Origin: Dyadobacter bucti
Lineage (GTDB): Bacteria; Bacteroidota; Bacteroidia; Cytophagales; Spirosomataceae
Reading direction: 5' to 3'
Assembly: GCF_005869225.1 (NCBI RefSeq)
Contig: NZ_SWFP01000020.1
Span: forward strand, 1-48,001
Length of the DNA: 48,001 bases
Position numbers and translations under genes: made by a program. How positions within the stretch are numbered: the stretch's first letter is position 1; each line of letters opens with the position of its first letter. Shown piece by piece: positions 37,992 to 47,091 of the stretch. The notes below the pieces were generated by a model. That model was not told the DNA's origin. It made no database searches and saw only the letters and a program-made list of their open reading frames with translations.

Positions 37992-38744
37992 TTATGGCAA
38001 AAGCCGCTCTTCTCCTGGCTGGTAGTGTTCATGGGTTTTCACCGGCGCACTTTTAGATTTGTTCATGCGCATTTGAAACACATCCACCAGTAGTGAAAAC
38101 GCCATAGAGAAGTAAATGTAGCCCTTAGGAATTTCAAGACCAAAGCCCTCACTGACAAGCGAAAAGCCAATCAACAATAAAAATGACAAAGCCAACATCT
38201 TGAATGCAGGATGGCGGTTGACAAAATTACTGATCGTTTCGGCAGCAACCAGCATTAGGATCACCGTTGCAATAACTGCCACATACATTACCCAAACTTC
38301 CTTCACCATACCAATAGCAGTTATAATTGAATCGATGGAAAAAACCATATCCATGATCAGTATTTGCGTGAGTACCTGCCCAAAAGAGGACGCTTTGATC
38401 TGTTTGCTCTGGTCGCCTTCCTCGCCTTCCATTTTGTGGTAGATTTCCGTCGAGCTTTTGTAGAGCAGAAATAAACCTCCTACCAGCAGTACAAGCTCTT
38501 TCCCGGAAAATCCTTCGCCAAAAACCACAAACAGGTCCTTGTCAAGCTTCATAATAAGCGAAATAAGGAGCAGTAGGCCAATGCGCATAATACCAGCAAG
38601 TACCAGGCCGTATTGCCTGGCTTTCTTCTGCTGATGTGCAGGAAGCTTTGCGGCGATGATCGAGATAAAAATGACATTGTCTATGCCTAAAACCGCTTCC
38701 AGGGCAACTAGTGACAATAGTGAAACGATTACTTCGATTTCCAT
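37992..38744 (-). CDS. TerC-family integral membrane protein
   Basis: 250 residues, seven or more membrane helices, with the TerC signature ALEAVLGIDNVIFISIIAAK and a second acidic motif (IMDMVFSIDSIITAIGMV) in the second repeat. TerC-family proteins act in Mn2+ efflux, tellurite-type stress and folding of exported proteins. First gene of the minus-strand cluster, with a palindrome 120 bp upstream. Appears complete. Confidence 0.92.
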   Translation of the reverse strand: MEIEVIVSLLSLVALEAVLGIDNVIFISIIAAKLPAHQQKKARQYGLVLAGIMRIGLLLLISLIMKLDKDLFVVFGEGFSGKELVLLVGGLFLLYKSSTEIYHKMEGEEGDQSKQIKASSFGQVLTQILIMDMVFSIDSIITAIGMVKEVWVMYVAVIATVILMLVAAETISNFVNRHPAFKMLALSFLLLIGFSLVSEGFGLEIPKGYIYFSMAFSLLVDVFQMRMNKSKSAPVKTHEHYQPGEERLLP

Positions 38745-38863
38745 TGATATTGTTGATTAGGTTTTCTTAATAAGTAATAGAACCGTCTGAACTCCCTATG
38801 TAGGTAATTTCATTACGCGTGCTGCCGAATATCTAAAATTAATTTCTTTTCTGAATTTTATGT

Positions 38864-38877
38864 TTGTAAATTTACAA
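38864..38877 (-). promoter_or_regulatory. 14-bp palindrome upstream of the TerC cluster
   Basis: TTGTAAATTTACAA is a perfect inverted repeat, followed on the plus strand by TGTAAA-like direct repeats. It lies between the TerC gene and the divergent pseudogene and is a candidate regulator site. Confidence 0.4.
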
Positions 38878-38941
38878 CTGTAAAAATAAAAACGTAAAAA
38901 TGACTTATCTTAGTGCTCAACCGCAATTCACAACTTCATAG

Positions 38942-39860
38942 GATGATATCTGTTACCCTGTAAATTCCGTGTGGCTGGCCGAGCTGTTGCCCGATTACGA
39001 AATCATGGCCACAGACAAGCAGCAACTTATCGTTTGGCAGCCTTTTCGCGAGACCAAAACAGTTTTCGGTATTCAAAGCGCTGACTATGCCATAATACCC
39101 AACCTATTAATTAGAGGGGTTGTTGATAAGCTCTTTGCTGACAATCAACTGGAAATAAAATATACGTCCACAGGTGAATTCAGTATGAATATCATTCTGG
39201 CAGAGCAACTCTGTATTGGTGGCGAGCAGTTGCAGCGGAGCATGATCTTGACAAACAGTACAATGGGAAAACCCCTTTTAGCATACAAGGCAGGACATTA
39301 GCAGCCATGCTGGACGGTTCCGGGATACCAACCACGAGTATGTACCGTGCTGTTTGTCAAAATGGGCTCATGGGCTGGGCCGATACCTTTTCTGAGCTAC
39401 CGAAATATCAATCCTGGTTGAAGCAACCCAGTCAGGGAAAAGAAAAAAAAACAAGCAGCAAACAGTCGCGCGAGCATAAAAAAAGATTCAGCCAGACAAA
39501 AATCCACCATAGTAGACAGACGCCTGAGCTGTTTCAGGAGCAACTTTACCAGTTGCTGGTCAAAAGTACAACAGTCCGACCCTGACGACTAACGTATATG
39601 AACATTTTCAGCAAAAAACCCTGGACAGAGCAGATAAAAAAATGATGAAAACACCGCCAATTCCCGTTCAGCTGGCGAAGCAGGCCTACGAGCGGCTTAA
39701 ACTCGAGCAGCGGCTTTTTAATCGTGATTCGTCTTACTAGTTGATGTACAATGCTGTCAATCACGCCCTCGTCAATGCGCGCAGCAGTCTTTCAATAAAC
39801 GACCGCTATAAGCTTGATGAAAGGGTTTTTCATCAGCTTGCGGCAAGTTACTTTATCTAA
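38942..39860 (+). pseudogene. DUF932-like phage/plasmid protein, multiply broken
   Basis: Reading across frames gives a continuous protein. WLAELLPDYEIMATDKQQLI, then NQLEIKYTSTGEFSMNIILA (open to 39303), then MYRAVCQNGLMGWADTFSEL (shifted frame from about 39290), then KYNSPTLTTNVYEHFQQKTL (third frame from about 39563) and RDSSY-stop-LMYNAVNHALVNARSSLSIN. The TAG at 39738-39740 most likely replaces TGG. It resembles the DUF932 proteins found on phages and conjugative elements. Two frameshifts and one nonsense make it dead. Confidence 0.7.
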
Positions 39861-40335
39861 TATCAGATAGTAGCTGCACAATAATGGGAGGAAACCCAAA
39901 ACGTTTAAAATAGGATAAAATATGCATGCACCTAATTTGAAGCACCGAACCGCTCCGTCCGAAATTGTGCTGGCCAAAATGGAAGAGATTATTTAAGCAC
40001 TAGGAATGAGTGCCAAAAACGCCCTACCCTTTCAATCGGCGCTTGGACATTTCATTTTCGCCAATTTTCATCCAGGAGAATAAAGTCATTCTTTCAAGCG
40101 AGGGGGTTGACTACGAACATACAGGGTTTAAGTAAAAGCTCGTTTGACATTAATGATTCTACCAAGACCCGGTTCGTGTCTATACTAGGACGGATAGCAA
40201 AAGCACATGAGGGGATCTCTCGTCAAGAGCGTTTTTTTGTGCATCAATTCTGGTCGGAGATCCAAAAGAGCTTTTGAATTTGACATAAAAGACGCTTCTA
40301 ACTTTCCCAATTCTTCACCTATTATCAAGATGATT
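39861..40335. other. Gap with stop-ridden coding traces
   Basis: Frame traces such as KHRTAPSEIVLAKMEEII, then NALPFQSALGHFIFANFHPG, interrupted by stops suggest further decayed phage or plasmid sequence continuing the DUF932-like remnant. Nothing complete. Confidence 0.4.
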
Positions 40336-40449
40336 ATGGAAAATCAACAAACAAGACAGAAAGACGAAATGTGGACTGCGATGCTGTACGCATTGGTGAT
40401 CATGCTTATTTATCTCATCATTTGCTTTTTGATGCTTAGTGTCAAATAA
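40336..40449 (+). CDS. Small single-span membrane protein
   Basis: 37 residues from ATG 40336: MENQQTRQKDEMWTAMLYAL, then a hydrophobic helix ending SVK. It lies 12 bp before the DedA gene on the same strand and is probably co-transcribed with it. The longer frame from 40207 reads through decayed sequence and is not favoured. Confidence 0.5.
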   Translation: MENQQTRQKDEMWTAMLYALVIMLIYLIICFLMLSVK

Positions 40450-40461
40450 AATATAGTTTTA

Positions 40462-41136
40462 ATGGAATTTTTTAACCAACTCTTTGATGTGTTCTTCCAA
40501 TTGGACAAACATCTGGGAAATATTATTGAGCAGTATGGGGCATTAGCCTATGTTGTACTTTTTATGATTATTTTTATCGAAACCGGGGTTGTCTTCATGC
40601 CTTTTCTACCGGGGGATTCCCTATTGTTTGCCGCAGGAATGATGGCCGCAAAATATCCCAGTTCGCTCAACATCTGGCTTGTAATTGTGCTACTTCTGAT
40701 AGCTGCGATACTGGGCGATAGCTGCAATTATCTGATCGGGCGCCATTTCGGGACCAGAATCCAACAAATGCGCATGTTCGGGAAGCGAATGATAAAGCCT
40801 GAGCAGCTTGCCCAAACGCATGGTTTTTACGTAAAATATGGTGCTTCCACCATAGTCATAGCCCGATTTGTCCCGGTTGTCCGTACCCTGGCACCTTTTG
40901 TGGGCGGTGTTGCGGCAATGAATTATAGTAATTTTTTAAAATTTAATGTCCTTGGGGCAATCCTTTGGGTGGTTAGCCTTTCTCTTGCTGGCTACTTTCT
41001 GGGCAGTATCCCACTAGTCAGGGACAATTTCGAGAAAGTAGTATTAGGCATCGTTGCATTATCCGTATTGCCGATATTATGGCAGTTACTTAAAGCGAAG
41101 TTGAGTCCTGCCGGCCAGCCGAAGGAGATAGTGTGA
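40462..41136 (+). CDS. DedA-family membrane protein
   Basis: 224 residues. Signature motifs are IETGVVFMPFLPGDSLLFAAG near residue 42-62 and ARFVPVVRTLAPFVGG with the essential Arg residues near 145-160, plus five or six membrane helices. DedA/SNARE-associated proteins work as lipid (undecaprenyl phosphate or phospholipid) translocases or in membrane-potential homeostasis. It overlaps the following pseudogene by GTGA. Confidence 0.92.
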   Translation: MEFFNQLFDVFFQLDKHLGNIIEQYGALAYVVLFMIIFIETGVVFMPFLPGDSLLFAAGMMAAKYPSSLNIWLVIVLLLIAAILGDSCNYLIGRHFGTRIQQMRMFGKRMIKPEQLAQTHGFYVKYGASTIVIARFVPVVRTLAPFVGGVAAMNYSNFLKFNVLGAILWVVSLSLAGYFLGSIPLVRDNFEKVVLGIVALSVLPILWQLLKAKLSPAGQPKEIV

Positions 41137-41452
41137 GTATAGTTATGATGGGCGCACGTGACGCGGACGTCCGCTACCCGAATGCTTCAAATGATCAACA
41201 TTTCAGCAAAGTTGGCTTTGTCCCTCTTGTGAATTTTTACGTAGGCTACAACTCTGGTGAGCATTGGACAGCTATTCTGGAAGGAGATGCCCTGGCTTCA
41301 GAATATGGCAGGGCAGAAGATATCTTCGCTGGTCTTTCTACCATATAAAGCCAAATTTTGGTATAAAATTGGGTTACCGGGTTGTCGAAGGCGGGGCTGG
41401 TAACGGCCAGACATATTTACCTGGATCAATTACGCTACAGCGGGAATATTGA
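41133..41452 (+). pseudogene. Outer-membrane barrel remnant, frameshifted
   Basis: The first frame reads VRYPNASNDQHFSKVGFVPL, then VNFYVGYNSGEHWTAILEGD and ends at 41346-41348. A missing base in TCTACCAT near 41338 shifts the rest (YHIKPNFGIKLGYRVVEGGA) into another frame ending LQREY. The strand pattern and the 'LGYRVVEGG' turn resemble the C-terminal strands of small outer-membrane beta-barrels. N-terminus absent. Confidence 0.55.
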
Positions 41453-41728
41453 TATCATTAAAAAACGCGCTTCCTCCCGTTTGTGCTGGTCTGGTCTGCT
41501 ATCTTTTTAAGCGACTTAAAACCTGGGTAACAATCGCTCAGAGTGAGGGGGCTTAAATCGAATGTGAAACATGATATTGCCTTAGAAAGCAAAAGGCAAA
41601 ATAGTAACGAACAAAGCCATCAAATGTATAGAAGGATCGACATTAGGGTATAGCCATTAACGCAACCAGTTCGTTAATACAAAACGATGTTCAATGCATT
41701 AGCGCAATGCATTGAACATAAAGACCAA

Positions 41729-43315
41729 CTACAATGTGATATTAAAAACAGCGCCGTTGTCGTTTAAAACGGAGATACTGCCACCATGGGCGTTCACGTA
41801 ATTTTTTAGGATGGCCAGGCCCAGGCCTGTTCCGTTGCTTTTATCCTTGGTTACAAATGGCTTAAAAAGCGCTTTTAGCAGGCTCAGCGGTATACCCGGG
41901 CCATTGTCCCTGACCTGTATGGAAACCAAGTCAGTTTGCTGGCGGGCTATGATTTGAATTTGCGGCCCGCTGACCTGGTGATCCAGGAGTGCATCAACAG
42001 CGTTATTAATAAGGTTGATAATCACCCGTTTTAGTTTGCTTTGGTCACCCTGAACAGTCAGTTCATCGTCAGCTTTGATTTCAATCTGCACTCTGTCAAG
42101 CGCGTCTTTTGGAGCTAACTGATGCAGAGCGCTCTCAAGCAGCGGTTTAAGCAGTAGGGTTTCCTTTTCAACTGGCGTTTCTCTGATGAAGTCCAGAAAG
42201 TCCTCAAATATTTCAGAAGCCTGCCGGGCTGATCTGTCGACCATATCCAGCCAATCGCTTTTGTAGCCTTCCTCACGGATTATACCGGTCAGAAGTTGTA
42301 TGTTCCCAATTGCAGGCCGTAAATCGTGCATGACCATGCCGATCGCCCTGCCCACAGCCGAAAGCTTCTCCTTGCGAATGAGCTCTTCGTTCATTTCCGC
42401 ATTACGGATCGCCTGGGCAGCATTTTGCACAAATAACCGCAGCAGATACATCTTTTCAGTGTTTAGCCTGCCATTTTTTTTTAGTACAGCAAATACCGAA
42501 TACCCATTTAAGCGTGCAAGTACCAGCTCATCAAGCTGTACCACTTCTTCAGCAGAAATTTCTATTTCCCTGACGCGATTTACCAACTCTTTAATGTTAA
42601 TCTTTTCTTCCATCGCCCCGATCGATAAAACCTTTTCATAAGAGAAGTCGTCCTGAAGCTTTCCTAAAAAGGCCATATCCGTACCGATGGTCGCGGCAAG
42701 CTGGTCCAATATGTTCTTTAATAAGGAATTAAGCTGCCGCTCATTTAATCCGATAGAGGCAATAGATTCAATCAGGCTTTCCAAGTTGCGCAGGCGGCTG
42801 TAATCAGTTACTGCTTTGGTAGCCAGCTGTATGATTTCCTCAGAAGCATAGGGTTTGCAATGATAACCTACGTTCTGGCCTGCCTGCTCGATAATTTCCT
42901 CAATGGAATGGTCGGTAAAGGCGGTAACAAAGATGATCTCGGCTTTACTGTCAAATTTTCTGATCTCTATCGTAGTTTCCAGTCCATCCCAACCTGGCAT
43001 GCGCATATCCAGGAAAATAACGGCATACGGGCTTTTGTTTTTAATGGAAGCTTTTACTTTTTCAAGCCCTTCCATTCCATTTGATGCTTTTTCTACCTTA
43101 AAAACGGGAATATTGCTGGTAATCGGTGTCAGTATCGGGGTCGGCGCGTCAAAAAGTATGCTGGCTGCATGGTTTATCTGCTGACTTTCAATGGATTGAT
43201 GCCGGGGTACAAGTATTTCTTCCATATTATCTCTGACCATTTCCTCGTCATCAATAATTAATACAGAGGTATTAATTTCATTCATCTTTATTAAAATCTG
43301 GTTTTGGTTATTCAT
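41729..43315 (-). CDS. Hybrid REC-GAF-histidine kinase
   Basis: 528 residues (or 518 from the second Met, 43285). The receiver domain has an acidic pair I-D-D (22-23), phosphoacceptor D103 (FLDMRMPGWDG) and K154. A roughly 37-residue insertion (36-72) after the first helix is unusual. A GAF-like region (about 185-305) and a HisKA domain with H330 in MVMHDLRPAIGN follow. The HATPase_c domain has the N-box LINNAVDALL, G1 DNGPGIP and G2 GTGLGLAIL. The H-box is MHDLRP rather than HELRNP. Receiver at the N-terminus suggests it is phosphorylated by a partner kinase. Its start overlaps the stop of the kinase fragment. Confidence 0.9.
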   Translation of the reverse strand: MNNQNQILIKMNEINTSVLIIDDEEMVRDNMEEILVPRHQSIESQQINHAASILFDAPTPILTPITSNIPVFKVEKASNGMEGLEKVKASIKNKSPYAVIFLDMRMPGWDGLETTIEIRKFDSKAEIIFVTAFTDHSIEEIIEQAGQNVGYHCKPYASEEIIQLATKAVTDYSRLRNLESLIESIASIGLNERQLNSLLKNILDQLAATIGTDMAFLGKLQDDFSYEKVLSIGAMEEKINIKELVNRVREIEISAEEVVQLDELVLARLNGYSVFAVLKKNGRLNTEKMYLLRLFVQNAAQAIRNAEMNEELIRKEKLSAVGRAIGMVMHDLRPAIGNIQLLTGIIREEGYKSDWLDMVDRSARQASEIFEDFLDFIRETPVEKETLLLKPLLESALHQLAPKDALDRVQIEIKADDELTVQGDQSKLKRVIINLINNAVDALLDHQVSGPQIQIIARQQTDLVSIQVRDNGPGIPLSLLKALFKPFVTKDKSNGTGLGLAILKNYVNAHGGSISVLNDNGAVFNITL

Positions 43316-43650
43316 TAAAAGGAAATGGTCGTTTTGCTGCCCATACCTGCCCCTTTGCTTTCCATGGAAATAGTACCTCCATGGCTCTCAATAATGGATT
43401 TACAATTGTAAAGGCCCAGGCCCGTACCAGTACTTTTAGTAGTATACCCCCGATCAAAAAGGTGTTTTGCTGTTTGCTCATCAAATCCTTTTTCGGAATC
43501 CGAAACGACTAACTGAACACTATCGTCAGAACCGCTTAGGTCAATACTGATTGTTTTAACAATGGCGTCCGTATCGATCGCTTCAATACTGTTTTTGAGG
43601 ATGTTCAGTAGGACCTGCATAAGCTTTGTGCGGTCGCTTAACCCAGAAGC
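43315..43650 (-). pseudogene. Histidine kinase C-terminal fragment (HATPase_c)
   Basis: An ATP-binding domain with N-box (LLNILKNSIEAI), G1-like DSEKGFDE and G2 GTGLGLYNCKSI, ending KTTISF. The frame runs upstream to a stop at about 43653 (YKASGLSDRTKLMQVLLNIL), so the dimerisation and sensor domains are missing. It immediately precedes and overlaps the hybrid kinase, which suggests a two-kinase operon whose first gene lost its 5' part. Confidence 0.75.
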
Positions 43651-43731
43651 TTTGTATTAAACCATGGGGCTGTTGAAAATTTAAATTTTATGATTTTATT
43701 TTGCCTTACAAATCTTTAAAGCGCTAGTCCT

Positions 43732-43920
43732 ATGGGAACTTTAACTTTAACAAGTGATTTTCCAGGCAATAAGGTGGAGATACGTAAAGACCTGATTATC
43801 GCCTTGGAAGATCTGGAAAACGCCAGAATATTCAGTCGAAACAAGACAAGGATTCATATTAAGGGAGGGGTGTTTAAGGACGTCCTTGAAGATATCCCTA
43901 AAATCAAGAAATTGTTCTGA
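43732..43920 (+). CDS. Small hypothetical protein (62 aa)
   Basis: MGTLTLTSDFPGNKVEIRKD, then LIIALEDLENARIFSRNKTR and a basic tail ending KIKKLF. Small soluble alpha/beta-looking protein, divergent from the kinase fragment. No family recognised. Confidence 0.45.
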   Translation: MGTLTLTSDFPGNKVEIRKDLIIALEDLENARIFSRNKTRIHIKGGVFKDVLEDIPKIKKLF

Positions 43921-44249
43921 GTGCCCAGCGCCCGATTTTCTATGTGAGAGTCGCTTTAATGCAAAACCTTTTCCAATTCTTTTGTCAGATCTGAAAGGGA
44001 ATTTAGTTTTTGCACCAGGATCATATTGTGCCGATCAAGAAAATTCCATAAATCCCTTCATTGTGCATCCCCGATAAATGAATATTTTGCGGGATCGCAA
44101 CTTATCGGTTCCCCGTAGGTCTGTAAGACCGGGTTGCAAAAGCAACCAGAGTACCTGATTAGAAAAATAGAAATTCAGCTCCTGATCCAGGAAGGCCAAA
44201 AATTTGAGACTTTAAGGAACAGGTCCACTCCCGGGACCCAGCTGGCTTA

Positions 44250-44330
44250 TCTGAGGATCTTTCATATTCGCCAAAGAGTTGCCCGGCCTTTATATGTTTC
44301 TGGGATTACACTGGATTGTGATAACCAACT
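44250..44330 (+). pseudogene. Fragment of a second M20 amidohydrolase
   Basis: About 80 bp matches the C-terminal part of the intact gene at 34407-34490 (TCTGAGGAT, TTTCATAT, TCGCCAAAGA, CGGCCTTTATAT, TTTCTGGG and ATTACAC blocks in order) with small indels. Outside this the similarity fades. It is a decayed duplicate. Confidence 0.75.
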
Positions 44331-45107
44331 GCATCAACACGCCTTACATGTAGTATTCCCGACCACCAAACCACTACTATTAAGCGTTTTATTTCCAGCT
44401 GCTATCGGGATGGATTGCACAACCAGAAGGGCTGTTTTTCAGATAAACCTCAATTCCTGTTGAGGTACTTTACTATTGGGTGATCGTTGGATGTGCTTAA
44501 TAAATCCAAATGGTGGCATACATTTTAGGGTGATTAAACTCTTATAGCCTACAAAGACATGATTAACAATGTCCCAAGCGCTTTAAAGGCTTACTCTTGC
44601 TAGAAAGTGACAGGATTGACTTTTTAATTAAAAAACAGAAATTGAGAAAATGGATATGATGGCAAGACGGGATTACGCCAAATCGCTGCTCTCGAGAAGA
44701 TCTGACAGAAAAGAAAATCCGATCCACTATTCCACAATAATATAACTGGTATATAGCAGTTCCTTATCAATTTTAATACATTGACCATATAAACGCCGAG
44801 TTCTAAATCGCTTATGTGTACATTCTTAGCTTAAGCACCCGCCTTAGATTCTTCGCTGTCCTTGTAGCTAAAAAACTTGATATGTAAAAATTGCGGAAAA
44901 GCAATCTCCAGACCCCAAACTAAGGACAGGTCTGGAGTCACCCCGTGCACGAGGTAATCTGGCCATAGGCGTGAAGGGTTAGGCGATGTTACACTAAAAT
45001 TGCGCCAGAAGCCAAAGAGCAATACGAGTCACAGCTGCCCCAAGGGCAATCCATTTAAAATCAAATGGCTGGCAGCACGCCAAAAAAGTAGCTCGCAAAC
45101 TTCTTAG
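44331..45107. other. Gap without a supported gene
   Basis: A 63-codon minus-strand frame (44831-45022, ending FLHIKFFSYKDSEESKAGA) could be the tail of a lost gene but is not firm. A GACCCCAAACTAAGGACAGG stretch repeats CTGGAGTC-like words; no further structure. The duplicated 3' flank of the DsbA-like gene starts at about 45074. Confidence 0.4.
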
Positions 45108-45806
45108 TTAAGAACCCATCCTCGCTTTCACAATCTCGGGGGCAACTTGACGCAAAGCTTCTACAAGTGCTTCATAGGGACGGTAACCTGTTATCATCAC
45201 GCCCCGGCCATTTAAAGTAAGGGTTAGCGACGGAAACCTGCCGATGCGGTTATATCGCACTTTTTGTAAATCTACTCGAAATTCCTGCCGGCTCTGCTCG
45301 TCATTGAATTCATTTTCAAACCTTCCCATGTCAAAAATTTCAGGATAGTCGACGGCTGTGTCTTGTGCTATCTGCATCAAAATCTCTGGTTTGGAAATGT
45401 TTTTTGCACCAAGCATAACGGCTCTTCTTAGCTCGCCAAGAAACACTTCTTGCGCGCGCATGGACTGTCGTCCTGCGGACTTCACAGCAATGCAGGCCGG
45501 AAAGGAAGATGCGGGCGGATCAATGACCCAAAGCATATCATTGATATCGGTGCCTGTAAGGTGATGTACTTCCAACCAGACAGGTCCCATTTGGACCGGT
45601 CTGCTCACTGCATAAAGCGGATCGTTAAACCTTTCCCAGTCCGGTATGAGTCCTGACATGCAATACTGATAGGAGATATACGTGGAGTATTCCTGCAAAA
45701 AACGTTGCCAGTGGGTTTCAAACGCCCAGCTCCAGCAACAAAGCGGATCGGTGTAGTACACAATCTCTACCCGGTCCGCTCGTGGCTTCAATTTTTCTGT
45801 AATCAT
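45108..45806 (-). CDS. DsbA-like thioredoxin-family protein
   Basis: 232 residues with the DsbA/FrnE-like fold: VEIVYYTDPLCCWSWAFETH at the N-terminus, a helical insert and a C-terminal strand-helix (GRFPSLTLTLNGRGVMITGY) carrying the cis-Pro. The redox motif here is C23-C24-W-S26, so the second Cys of a classical CxxC is replaced by Ser. It may work as a monothiol protein. No signal peptide, hence cytoplasmic. It overlaps the Mn-catalase gene by 4 bp (ATGA) and is translated after it. Confidence 0.88.
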   Translation of the reverse strand: MITEKLKPRADRVEIVYYTDPLCCWSWAFETHWQRFLQEYSTYISYQYCMSGLIPDWERFNDPLYAVSRPVQMGPVWLEVHHLTGTDINDMLWVIDPPASSFPACIAVKSAGRQSMRAQEVFLGELRRAVMLGAKNISKPEILMQIAQDTAVDYPEIFDMGRFENEFNDEQSRQEFRVDLQKVRYNRIGRFPSLTLTLNGRGVMITGYRPYEALVEALRQVAPEIVKARMGS

Positions 45807-46774
45807 TTCTTCTTTTTAGGCTCTTCGATAATCCCGCCGTCCTTGGTATAGGTGCTCGACTGCATATCTATTTCCTGGGTCGCACTCTTTACTTCCTCGC
45901 TGCGGATCTGGCTCATGCTTTTATCCAGTTTTGCAACTTTGGCCGCAGTACGATCGGTTCCAGTCGGTTTCAGGTCTACAAGTCCGTTACTGCTCATCAC
46001 GTGTTCCAGCGGATCTTCAATAAACTGCCAGGTCTCCCCAAGCTGCGTACTGGTACCGTCATTCCACGGACCCCGGGCGTCCATACCAGTCGACATATTA
46101 TAGTATAAGTTGCTATACCTAGGTTCACCTTGAAGGACCCCAGGTGGGAAATTCGGCTGTATTGTATTCAGCGCCGCTTCAAACATTTGATAATGGGCTA
46201 TCTCTCTGGTCATCAGAAAACTCAACGTGTCCTTCACATAGGGATCGTCGGTAAACTTCATCAGATACTCATAAACTATTTTCGCCCTTGATTCGGAAGC
46301 AATATTGGAACGCAGGTCAACAGTCAGGTCACCATTGGCGGTGACATAAGCCGCAGTCCAGGGAATACCATTACTATCTGTCAAGGCCGGGCCTCCACCG
46401 GTCAGCACTCCGAAGTGCGGATTAACCATGGCCTCGTGAATAAAGCCTTCCTTAGCAGCCTGACCGCCAAGCAGCTGCATGATCTCGGATTCCTCTGCTG
46501 CGTTTTTTAGTTCGCCATTTACGCCGCTAAGCAGCATCTGAATAGTTGCGCCAACAATTTCCAGATGGCTGAATTCTTCTGTGGCAATGTCCATCAATAG
46601 GTCGTACTTATCCGGATAAGGATTTTTACAGCTAAATGCCTGCACAAAATACTGCATGGCAGCTTTAAGCTCCCCATTGCTTCCCCCGAACTGTTCAAGT
46701 AACAGACGTGCAAACTTAGGGTCTGGCTTTGACACACGGGCATTAAACTGTAATTCTTTTACGTGGTAGAACAT
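45803..46774 (-). CDS. Manganese catalase
   Basis: 323 residues. The dimanganese four-helix bundle ligands are visible: E35 (GELKAAMQYF), E66/E67 and H70 (IATEEFSHLE), a Glu in ESRAKIVYEYL and a His in TREIAHYQMFE. Disproportionates H2O2 in the cytoplasm without haem. The C-terminal tail (EIDMQSSTYTKDGGIIEEPK) is typical of the family. It is the first gene of the operon with the DsbA-like protein, consistent with oxidative-stress defence. Confidence 0.95.
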   Translation of the reverse strand: MFYHVKELQFNARVSKPDPKFARLLLEQFGGSNGELKAAMQYFVQAFSCKNPYPDKYDLLMDIATEEFSHLEIVGATIQMLLSGVNGELKNAAEESEIMQLLGGQAAKEGFIHEAMVNPHFGVLTGGGPALTDSNGIPWTAAYVTANGDLTVDLRSNIASESRAKIVYEYLMKFTDDPYVKDTLSFLMTREIAHYQMFEAALNTIQPNFPPGVLQGEPRYSNLYYNMSTGMDARGPWNDGTSTQLGETWQFIEDPLEHVMSSNGLVDLKPTGTDRTAAKVAKLDKSMSQIRSEEVKSATQEIDMQSSTYTKDGGIIEEPKKKK

Positions 46775-47091
46775 AGTTTGGGCTGATTAGTGATATGGCT
46801 TCTTAAAAAAAACCCATGCCAATAGTTGGCCGGCTTGATGCGGCCAAGATCTGAACAATTAATTGATCGTTTGCTTTTGTGATGCAAGCCTCCATTATCA
46901 ACACACAAGCCTATATACATTCAATTAAAGGAATATATAGCCACTATCAGTAGCGCTACTAGCATGAAGCTATCAGTACCTAACCCTTTCGAGCGGCACC
47001 ATCATTTTGCATTTTTTTGCTGGTATACATTTTATAGGTTATACGCTTTGATAACAACAACAGTCTTTATTTCCAACCTAATACCATTATT
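46775..47091. promoter_or_regulatory. Divergent promoter region
   Basis: Separates the Mn-catalase operon from the YciF-like gene. AT-rich with no coding frame; a TTATACGCTTTG motif 40 bp before the YciF-like ATG is a poor -7 candidate. No clear operator seen. Confidence 0.45.

Noticed and set aside
40207..40335. N-terminal extension of the 37-aa membrane protein
   Set aside because: Reads through decayed sequence and adds no signal; start at 40336 fits better.
44831..45022. 63-codon minus-strand frame
   Set aside because: Ends in protein-like sequence but has no start context or family; left as an uncertain remnant.
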